From Oligoflexia bacterium (GTDB lineage Bacteria; Bdellovibrionota; UBA1018), in NCBI GenBank assembly GCA_903935335.1, contig CAIZRG010000057.1, positions 1-41,000 on the forward strand: a stretch of 41,000 nt of DNA. The letters run 5' to 3'. Under the pieces are notes generated by a model. The model ran no database searches, had not been told where the DNA came from, and was given only the letters and a program-made list of their open reading frames with translations. Below are positions 1-6,305 of this stretch, piece after piece. Made by a program: the position numbers and the translations under genes. Numbering within the stretch: position 1 is the stretch's first letter; every line of letters starts with the position of its first letter.

Positions 1-37
1 AAGAATATTAGGAAAAATAAATCTGTGGAAACTTTAA

Positions 38-357
38 ACCAATAACGTTATCAACGTCGTTGGCGCTCCGAACGGTTTCGCTAGAGTGAAATCACCCGGT
101 TCCCGATGTTGAAATTCTGCAGAACTTGGGCAGAATGTTTTTACGAAGGAGAAGGCTGAGGGGGATGCTGAGACAGATGTAAGCACCAGCCGTCACGGAA
201 CAAGAGAAGTAATGAGAAAGGACGGCGTTCCAACAAGTCAACAACCCGATTCACAATCGAAGAACGAATCAAGGCGACAATATCAGTATAAAGTTCCAAA
301 AGAGGGTGGCGGAACTAAAATTAAATCGGTGCAACAGCAAACAAATGTGATCGTCTG
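38..357 (+). pseudogene. Decayed fragment resembling an Rhs-type polymorphic toxin C-terminus
   Basis: A frame open from 38 apart from a TGA at 110-112 encodes a piece containing RHGTREVMRKDGVPTSQQP, followed by a QYxYxVPxxGGGT stretch and SVQQQT, then a stop at 355-357. From memory, this pattern resembles the C-terminal module of Rhs or wall-associated polymorphic toxins, where it normally continues into a His-rich end; here it stops first. There is no start codon, signal sequence or repeat core in view, so this is a remnant running in from the left edge. It abuts the IS66 fragment and overlaps it by a few bases in another frame, which fits a junction made by transposition and deletion. The family assignment is by motif recall only. 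Confidence 0.35.
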
Positions 358-645
358 AGATGCAATCTCTGTGGCGATCTATTTACTGCACCCTTACCAA
401 AAGACGTTCAAGAGTTTTCGACCTCAACTCCAGTATTTAGAGGTCTTTGCCCATTTGTTGCCCAAGGAGATCTTTTTCAAAATGACGATACAAGAGTGCT
501 TATTCAGAGTCTGCTTGTGGAAAACAAACTAGCTGAACAAACTGGGTTGGAGAGGAAAGGAATGTTTACTGCAGAAAAGATTCATTTGAATGGTACTCTT
601 ATTAGGTGTACTCTTATTCATGGCCAACGTTGTGGAGCTGAGTGA
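352..645 (+). pseudogene. IS66-family transposase fragment, internally deleted
   Basis: The frame starting near 352 reads RLRCNLCGDLFTAPLPKDV, which matches the CxxC zinc-finger segment of IS66 TnpC transposases. After about 20 residues it jumps to a block with NDDTRV and ERKGMFTAEKI, which matches the DDT and R(K/R)G(M/I)(F/Y)T region that in intact enzymes lies well downstream. The intervening part of the transposase is therefore missing, as are the N-terminus and the catalytic C-terminus. The frame ends at TGA 643-645. The last residues, HGQRCGAE, loosely resemble the GRQHAGEN motif but overlap the start of the next gene in another frame, so the exact right boundary is unclear. No inverted repeats were found. 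Confidence 0.6.
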
Positions 646-893
646 GTTTTTCAATAAACAAATCAAGAAGCGGCAAATCCCGGATTTTATTTTGATCAAG
701 CTTCAGGACTGGGTTGAAGATGTTGAGAATCGAGGTCTTGAGATCGTCCGACAGACCCCTGGGTACCACGACAAGCCCCTCAAAGGAAAGTTTGGCTGGC
801 ACTAGGTCCATAAGACTTGGGAAGGGATGGCGAGTTTACTATCAAATTAGGGAATTCAAACGAATTATGGTTTGGGTTGAGAGGATTATAAAC
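620..893 (+). pseudogene. RelE/HigB-type toxin, broken by a single-base frameshift
   Basis: The gene begins at ATG 620 (MANVVELSEFF) and reads WVEDVENRGLEIVRQTPGYH and PLKGK, hallmarks of RelE/ParE-superfamily toxins of the HigB kind. At the TTT of 791-793 the frame changes: the following block (GTRSIRLGKGW, then YYQI) is read one base later. Removing one T restores PLKGKLAGTRSIRL, a good match to the family pattern PLKGxxxGxRSIRL. Without that change translation ends at TAG 803-805 after about 61 residues, so the toxin is probably inactive. The second frame has no stop before the antitoxin ATG at 894. The partner antitoxin is intact. A sequencing error in the T run is the main alternative. 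Confidence 0.65.
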
Positions 894-1214
894 ATGAGTA
901 CGGTAAATAGAAAAAAAAGTAAGGCACTCCAAAGCCTGGAAACAGCAACGGGTGGACCTGTAACCCTGGGGAAGCTCATTGAAGCTATTCGCTTAGGGGA
1001 GGAAAAAACCCAACCTGAATTTGCAAAAGCTCTTAGGATTTCAAAGTCTCATCTCAATGACATTGAGAAAGGAAGAAAAGTGATTAGCCTCGATCGTGCT
1101 GCACGATTTGCAAAAGCGCTTGGGTATTCTGAAAAGCGTTTTGTGACTCTTTCACTTCAAGGGATTATAGATCAGGCTGGCCTAGCTTTTCGTGTGGGAC
1201 TGAAGTTTGGCTAG
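894..1214 (+). CDS. XRE-family HTH antitoxin of a type II toxin-antitoxin pair
   Basis: A 106-residue protein starting at ATG 894 with a GAGAGG ribosome site about 8 bases upstream. Residues about 25-80 form a helix-turn-helix of the Cro/C1 type: TQPEFAKALRISKSHLNDIE, then the typical KGRKVISLDRAARFAKALG. Such proteins bind the partner toxin and repress the shared promoter. The toxin just upstream is frameshifted, so this is an orphaned antitoxin or half of a decaying module. The upstream frame is open through this start, so a repaired toxin reading frame would run into this protein. The last 25 residues (RVGLKFG end) are outside the HTH fold. The HTH call is firm; the toxin partnership rests on adjacency. 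Confidence 0.72.
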   Translation: MSTVNRKKSKALQSLETATGGPVTLGKLIEAIRLGEEKTQPEFAKALRISKSHLNDIEKGRKVISLDRAARFAKALGYSEKRFVTLSLQGIIDQAGLAFRVGLKFG

Positions 1215-1379
1215 ATTGACTTCGCACCTGCCCCATAGCAAGCGTTGGAGAGTTTTATTTTTCTCAGCTGCTGCCACCCACATGAAAGACTCCACCAAAA
1301 GAACTATCTCTCAAAGGCAAGTCTTCCCCTGTTTCGTGAACTAGATGTGAAACTTTTCCTATTTGCCGAGAAAAGAGAT

Positions 1380-4300
1380 TTAAAAAATAATTCTTTTAAG
1401 AATCATCTCAATATACTTGAAAGCTTTTTTTCGAATATAGAAATTAACTTTTTTTACAGAGCCATTCACAAGTCCATCTTCAAGGTGCTGCTTGAGAAAG
1501 CCCTCCAGTTTTTGCTTTTCAATATCACTTCTATTATTTGAAATATATTCATGTAACAAACTGACTGACTGAGAGCTTTTCATAAACGCTTCTGGGTGCT
1601 TCTTTACTTTCCAATGAGCAGCACAAGCATCAGTTGAATCTTTTTCAATGAGTTCTGAATGATTTTGAGTTAAACACTGAAGGTAATCAAAAAGATTGCT
1701 TTCTGAATGCTCAATAATGTCTCTTATACCCATGGCAAAGCAACTCAATAAGTCGCTTTGTCTTCCTTTTTCAAAATAAAAAATGTCATTTATAATAAGT
1801 TTTGATTTTTTAATATGTTTTTTAATGTTTTCAATCCAATAATATTCATTAGCACTATTGACAGAGTCTGAAATCAATAATCGAGTTTGTTGATCTTTTC
1901 GATCTAAGAAAAGAGCAGTAAAGTGAGACCAGGTGTGGTAAACTAAAAAAGATTTTTGTCCTATAAATTTTTTTTCTTCGAGCTCATTGAGCTTTGACTC
2001 GAGTTCCGTTACATCAAGGACAGCAACCGGTTCTTGGCAAAGAGATGCCCCCCCTAGCTGAGTGATCTGATCAATAATGAGTTGAATTCCAGCAACTGTT
2101 GGGATGTTTCGCATACCTGAGTTTCTGAAATATTTAAATAAATTGATTTCAGGAATCATAAAATCAACGGTTCTTAAGAACTGATTAAACTTAAACTCAA
2201 GCTGATGGTCTAAAGGGCTTAGCTCACGTCTAAATCTTTTAAGATAAGCAAAGATCATTTCTTTTTTATCTGCTCTACTCATCTCATTTATTTGAATTCT
2301 TGCTGCAAGAGAATCAATCGAAAAAACCTTAACTAGCTCACTCATTCGATTTGCAAGTTTATTTTTATAATCATTTAAATGACTTGATAAAGCGTCAGAT
2401 CTTTTATTTAACCGTCTCGGTCGGGAAATCAGTGAATTGAGTTGAAAAGAGATATCTTCAGCAGGTAGATCTTCGGAATAAAACGATTTCTGATCATGAG
2501 AATTCGATCCTTTGGGTGGAGGAATGGCAAGTCCAACTGATTCTAAGTATTGAGTATTTGCTATTTCCCATGGCCATAATTTAAACCCTCTCATAAAATA
2601 AGTTTGTGAATGAATAAGTTCTGAAGTTGTTGCACCTCCTGATTTAGAAACAAAAACATCTGTTGCTCTATAAAGTCTTGCCATTTCATCTGGGTAAGAT
2701 AATCGGTTTAAAATTTTTCCAGTAATATTTTTAGATAAATCTTTTAAATCAATAGAATTCTCTGTTTCAATCTGATTTTTTTGAAACAACAGCGATACTT
2801 CTTCTATGACTTGGGGGTTTCCTCCAGATAAAACTACTAATTGAATCGGGTGTAAAATGGTGCTTGATTGCGAAATAATTTTATTTAATAAAGAGACAAT
2901 CTCTGTGCTATTTGAAGATCCTCCAAAAGAAATCGTCACAATTTTTCTTTCTTTTCTTAAACTTAAATCTAAAGACTCTCGTTCTTTTAAAATATTTTCT
3001 TCAGAACTAGGTAAGTGAATGGATTGAGGGGTCGGAAATTCAACATACTTTAATACTCCTGTAGACTCTGTGACATCATGAAAAATATTGTTTTTTTCGT
3101 CTTGAAAAAGTTTTTGGTCAATCTGATTTGTTCTAGTGCGAGGAATTTGAGTATCCCAGTAATTTCTAGAATAATTAAAAACCATTCTTCTGAAGAAATT
3201 CTTATCTGATCCAGAAAAAAGGTATTGTATTAATTCAGGGTCCACATGATTTAAATGAAACCATTGTTTTTCAGGAAATTCAAAATCTGTGATTACTATA
3301 CTTACAGGAATGAGAGTTTCATACGCTAAAGCACTAATTGAGTCAATGTGGTGAACTGTGGAAATAATTTTATCGGGCTTAAAATCTTGAATCCAATCAA
3401 AAAGTGATTCAAAGTGGTTTGGAAGTAAATATTCTCCTAGCTTAAAATTTAAGATATTCAATAATGTTGCTTTTCTTTCGTTGCTTTCTTTGTAGGTAAA
3501 GTCATGAAAAGTTTCACAGCCTCTGAGCTGATTTTGAGTTACTGTTGCTAAAGCATCAGGTAATTGAGTGCATTCATTTATTATTTTTACTTCTATATTA
3601 TTGCTGTGCTTCAAAAAAGATTCTATCGATTGTGCCACGCTGAGATGTCCATTTCCATAATTGCCTGTGACAATGGCTACTTTATGTTGATCAGGGTTTT
3701 TTTTATTTTCTTGATGCAGGAATGATTGACTAATTTTTTTTAAAAAATCCTCTAAAGATTTTGATTGGTCAATTGAATCAAAAAAATTAGTGAGATGTGT
3801 GTAAAGCGATAACCGATACTTAAAGTATTTCGGATTCACCCCTATATAGTTATAATATTTAAATATAAACCAAGTAAAATCTTTCGTGATGTCTGGATTT
3901 CGGTAGGTTTTTGGGTAGATAAATTCATAGAAAGCATCTGCAATAGCTTTAGATTTTTTATAGTTACCGGAAACCATAGATAGCCATTTCTCAAGATCAC
4001 TATCCCATTCAATCAGAGGGTATTGATTTCCGAAAGAGTCAAGCAAGGTTTTATTTTGAAAACTGAGTTGTACTCCATAGCTATTCAATTCAAGCTCGTA
4101 TTTTTTTAAAAAATCTTCAGTACTCATTTTTTTATTTTCTTCCCAAAGGAGAGCTTCTTCTTTCATGAAAGAACTATTGTGCTTAGATTCTTCCTGAGTC
4201 GTATTTATCGATTCGAGATCAAAATCGATTAAAGTTTGCGTTGCAGGTAAGAAGGATTGTTTTTTTTCAATTATTTTTTCTAATGAAGTTACTTCCTCGT

Positions 4301-4553
4301 TTAGTTTTTTTAATCTTTCTATTAATTCAATGCATTTTTCTGTTTTAATGTTTTTTTGTGTAATATCTAATGAGCAAGAGTCATAAAATTGATGAGTCAA
4401 AATCATCATTTCTTCAGTAAAATAAAAATGCCGGTTTACTAGCTTTTCTTTTTCATTAATACCAGCAGATTGAGAATTTTTAGAGTTTAAGGAAAAAAAT
4501 AATGTAAAAATAAAATAAAATTTAAAACAATAGGAAAAGTTAAATGTTTTCAT
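1380..4553 (-). CDS. Exported fusion: MGDG-synthase/MurG-like glycosyltransferase plus YopJ-like C-terminal domain
   Basis: 1057 residues. Residues 1-30 are a Sec-type signal peptide (Lys, long hydrophobic run, SQSAG). Residues about 70-290 are helical and unrecognised. Residues about 290-715 look like a GT28 glycosyltransferase of the MGDG-synthase type: VTGNYGNGHLSVAQS (nucleotide-sugar transferase loop), DKIISTVHHID, IVITDF, FGGSSNS, and FVSKSGGATTSE near 635-645. Residues about 790-1010 carry H877, D896, Q932 and C938. The 19 and 42 residue spacings resemble YopJ (His109-Glu128-Cys172), and Gln lies six residues before Cys, as in clan CE enzymes. YopJ members acetylate Ser/Thr of host kinases. 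An exported GT plus acetyltransferase suggests an effector acting outside the cell; that is inference. A sigma-28-like promoter lies upstream. The base composition is more AT-rich than in the housekeeping neighbours. Confidence 0.6.
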   Translation of the reverse strand: MKTFNFSYCFKFYFIFTLFFSLNSKNSQSAGINEKEKLVNRHFYFTEEMMILTHQFYDSCSLDITQKNIKTEKCIELIERLKKLNEEVTSLEKIIEKKQSFLPATQTLIDFDLESINTTQEESKHNSSFMKEEALLWEENKKMSTEDFLKKYELELNSYGVQLSFQNKTLLDSFGNQYPLIEWDSDLEKWLSMVSGNYKKSKAIADAFYEFIYPKTYRNPDITKDFTWFIFKYYNYIGVNPKYFKYRLSLYTHLTNFFDSIDQSKSLEDFLKKISQSFLHQENKKNPDQHKVAIVTGNYGNGHLSVAQSIESFLKHSNNIEVKIINECTQLPDALATVTQNQLRGCETFHDFTYKESNERKATLLNILNFKLGEYLLPNHFESLFDWIQDFKPDKIISTVHHIDSISALAYETLIPVSIVITDFEFPEKQWFHLNHVDPELIQYLFSGSDKNFFRRMVFNYSRNYWDTQIPRTRTNQIDQKLFQDEKNNIFHDVTESTGVLKYVEFPTPQSIHLPSSEENILKERESLDLSLRKERKIVTISFGGSSNSTEIVSLLNKIISQSSTILHPIQLVVLSGGNPQVIEEVSLLFQKNQIETENSIDLKDLSKNITGKILNRLSYPDEMARLYRATDVFVSKSGGATTSELIHSQTYFMRGFKLWPWEIANTQYLESVGLAIPPPKGSNSHDQKSFYSEDLPAEDISFQLNSLISRPRRLNKRSDALSSHLNDYKNKLANRMSELVKVFSIDSLAARIQINEMSRADKKEMIFAYLKRFRRELSPLDHQLEFKFNQFLRTVDFMIPEINLFKYFRNSGMRNIPTVAGIQLIIDQITQLGGASLCQEPVAVLDVTELESKLNELEEKKFIGQKSFLVYHTWSHFTALFLDRKDQQTRLLISDSVNSANEYYWIENIKKHIKKSKLIINDIFYFEKGRQSDLLSCFAMGIRDIIEHSESNLFDYLQCLTQNHSELIEKDSTDACAAHWKVKKHPEAFMKSSQSVSLLHEYISNNRSDIEKQKLEGFLKQHLEDGLVNGSVKKVNFYIRKKAFKYIEMILKRIIF

Positions 4554-4595
4554 GACTTTCTTATGGGGGAAAAATAATTTGCAATCCTTTTGCGC

Positions 4596-4622
4596 TTATC
4601 GGGCAAGAGCATTAAAACTTGA
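4596..4622 (-). promoter_or_regulatory. Sigma-28 (FliA)-type promoter for the GT/YopJ-like gene
   Basis: On the minus strand, TCAAGTTT (4622-4615), an 11-base spacer, then CCCGATAA (4603-4596). The enterobacterial FliA consensus is TAAAGTTT-N11-GCCGATAA, so each box has 7 of 8 matches and the spacing is exact. Transcription would start near 4589, about 35 bases before the ATG at 4553. No comparably good match was found elsewhere by eye. The window also encodes FlgM, the sigma-28 antagonist. Confidence 0.6.
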
Positions 4623-4810
4623 GCAAGAAAGTCTATCTTAAGGGTTTCTCAGAATAACTTCTTATACTTTTAAAGATATCTTGAAGCAATGATTAAAAAT
4701 CAATATATTAATCAGTGAATTTAAACAAAGGAGGTGATAAAAAATCATTTTTTAATGGATTTAATCGGCCCTTCTTCTTGTTTGCTTTCTCAAGTTAACC
4801 TCTAGGGCAT

Positions 4811-4828
4811 TTTTGCCTATCGGCAAAA
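4811..4828. repeat. Hairpin TTTTGCC-tatc-GGCAAAA
   Basis: Perfect 7-bp inverted repeat with a 4-base loop and T/A-rich flanks, terminator-like on either strand. It lies between two divergent genes, so it could end stray or leader transcription, or be an operator. Confidence 0.35.
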
Positions 4829-4894
4829 TCAAAATACAAATACTCAAAAATCTTCAGAATTTTAGATAATTCGAATAAACCTAAAAAATACAAA

Positions 4895-4917
4895 AAATGC
4901 TACTCAGTGTAGCATTT
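4895..4917. repeat. Hairpin AAATGCTAC-tcagt-GTAGCATTT
   Basis: Perfect 9-bp inverted repeat with a 5-base loop, ending 40 bases before the start of the first paralogous secreted gene. Read on the minus strand it is followed by a run of T, as in an intrinsic terminator. On the plus strand it would fold in the 5' leader or act as an operator. Confidence 0.4.
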
Positions 4918-4957
4918 CAATAAGGGGCGGCTCTCGTGTGAACTCTAAGGAACCAAA

Positions 4958-5494
4958 ATGAAAAAACTGAGCTTGCTTTTTTTGATGTTAATTTTATTCA
5001 GTCACTTATCCTTTGGGGTTTGCGAAGAAGAAAAGCTCAAGAGAGACCGTGCCAAGCAACTTTTTAATGATTGGAGGAAAAAGTCTGAGCTTACGACAGT
5101 TGAAAGTGATTTTAATGATAAAGTGTTCGATATCTGTGTAGGTAGGGGTGCTGCTGTGTGTGGTGGAGCTGTGGGGCTCATTGCCAAAAGATTCGAATAT
5201 TTTTATAATTATTATGAAGAGGCTTTAAGGATTTGTGAGGAAAACGAGACGGAAAAAAAAACTGAAGGAGAAGAAAATCGAAAAAAAGAAAGTATAACTC
5301 AGAATCCTCATGCAGCAGTTGATTCTGGTTCTTTAAGGCTGAAAAGTAGAACGAGCACCTCCGCTCAGCGTGCTCGAGCTGAAATCGATATAAAAATTAA
5401 TGAGTATATTGGTAATCATGATAATTTAAATGACCCCAATGTTTTTGCTCGCCTTGAATCAGAACTTGAAGCCATTGAATGTAAATATTTTTAA
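4958..5494 (+). CDS. Small secreted Cys-containing protein, paralogue 1
   Basis: 178 residues of unknown family. Start ATG 4958 with AAGGAA seven bases upstream. Residues 1-20 form a clear signal peptide, MKKLSLLFLMLILFSHLSFG, with cleavage before VCEEE. The mature part is highly charged (CEEEKLKRDRAKQLFNDWR), with Cys at the mature N-terminus, a DICVGRG...C segment, an RICEE segment and a terminal IECKYF; the even spread suggests disulfides in an exported protein. The next gene is a paralogue sharing the signal peptide, the first 25 mature residues and the C-terminus (EIDxKIxEY, LNDPxV, SELEAIECKYF). The middle (KKTEGEENRKKES) is low complexity. A secreted effector or surface protein is possible; nothing shows the function directly. 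Confidence 0.7.
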   Translation: MKKLSLLFLMLILFSHLSFGVCEEEKLKRDRAKQLFNDWRKKSELTTVESDFNDKVFDICVGRGAAVCGGAVGLIAKRFEYFYNYYEEALRICEENETEKKTEGEENRKKESITQNPHAAVDSGSLRLKSRTSTSAQRARAEIDIKINEYIGNHDNLNDPNVFARLESELEAIECKYF

Positions 5495-5575
5495 TGATTT
5501 TGAAATCGATGAAGTATGATAATTGAAGACAAGTTTAATTTTCTATTCAAGAAGGCAAATTGAAAAGGGACTAAA

Positions 5576-6190
5576 ATGAAAAAACTGAGCTTACTTTTTT
5601 TGACGTTGATCTTATGGAGTCAGGTAGCATTTGGGGCTTGCGAAGAAGAAAGGATGAAGAGAGACCGTGCCACTCAGCTTTTCGAAGACTGGAGGAAGAA
5701 GTCTGAGTCTAAAAAGCATGAGGCCGCGGCATGTGATAGCGATGAAGAAGATGTTGGTGTGGTTGATGCAGGTGTCGGTAAAAGAGTCGATCTTTGTTCA
5801 GGCAGGGGTGACTTTGTGTATATTGCCTTTGGGTTTGTTGAGAAAAGATTCAAATGCCTTTGTCACTATTTTGAAGAAGTTTTAAGATTATGTGAGGAAA
5901 GCCAGAACAATCAAGAAGTCGAGGCAGGAGGAAGAAAAAATTCGGAAGACAACAATAGTTTTCGCAAGAGTTTTAACAAAAGTTTTAATTGGAGTTTCAA
6001 CTCGTGCAATTCTGATTGCCTAAGTCCAAGGTTTATGAGGAGCAGATCATTTTCTCAGCAAAATGCTGCTCGTTCTGAAATCGATGATAAAATTCATGAG
6101 TATGTTCATAGTATTGATAGTTTAAATGACCCCGATGTACTGGTGCGATTTTATTCAGAACTTGAAGCTATTGAATGCAAATATTTTTAG
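5576..6190 (+). CDS. Small secreted Cys-containing protein, paralogue 2
   Basis: 204 residues, 81 bases downstream of its paralogue and in the same direction. Start ATG 5576 with AAAAGGGA upstream. Signal peptide 1-20 (ends VAFG before ACEEE). The 5' DNA is close to identical to paralogue 1, so the duplication looks fairly recent. The conserved frame is CEEExxKRDRA, FxDWRKKSE, LCSGRG, KRFKCLCHYFEE, LCEE and the identical SELEAIECKYF end. It differs by an inserted acidic stretch (CDSDEEDVG) and by a Ser/Phe/Asn repeat near residues 125-140 (RKSFNKSFNWSFNS), a short tandem repeat absent from the sister. Extra Cys residues occur in the insert. No enzymatic motif is seen. The divergence in the middle with conserved ends looks like diversification of an exposed protein. 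Confidence 0.7.
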   Translation: MKKLSLLFLTLILWSQVAFGACEEERMKRDRATQLFEDWRKKSESKKHEAAACDSDEEDVGVVDAGVGKRVDLCSGRGDFVYIAFGFVEKRFKCLCHYFEEVLRLCEESQNNQEVEAGGRKNSEDNNSFRKSFNKSFNWSFNSCNSDCLSPRFMRSRSFSQQNAARSEIDDKIHEYVHSIDSLNDPDVLVRFYSELEAIECKYF

Positions 6191-6305
6191 AATTTTTTGA
6201 AGTCGCCTATTCTCTTGCGATCCAGTGTTCCACCGTTTATTCTTAAACAAGAGGGGTCTTCAATAGCGTCATAGACCAGGAAGGTCTTGGCTTGAAGATA
6301 GATTC

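Larger units (their letters stand above)
4554..4957. other. 404-base divergent intergenic region with hairpins and an anti-SD-complementary stretch
   Basis: AT-rich spacer between the minus-strand effector-like gene and the plus-strand secreted-protein pair. Besides the sigma-28 box it holds AAAGGAGGTGAT at 4729-4740, nearly the full complement of the 16S rRNA tail, yet the next ATG (4755) opens only a 16-codon frame at poor spacing. It also holds an inverted repeat TGATTAA/TTAATCA around 4690-4714 and the two hairpins listed separately. I see no convincing gene in it. It probably carries promoters for both flanking genes. Confidence 0.4.

Noticed and set aside
1245..1541. Open frame of 98 codons on the plus strand
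   Set aside because: It overlaps the C-terminal coding end of the large minus-strand gene, has no recognisable motif, and its upstream part has no good ribosome site.
4755..4805. 16-codon frame after the anti-SD-complementary stretch
   Set aside because: The ATG is about 14 bases from the end of AAAGGAGGTGAT, too far for a standard start, and the peptide has no feature of interest.
4817..4824. GCCGATAG on the minus strand
   Set aside because: No -35 at the right spacing and the bases are part of the hairpin at 4811-4828.
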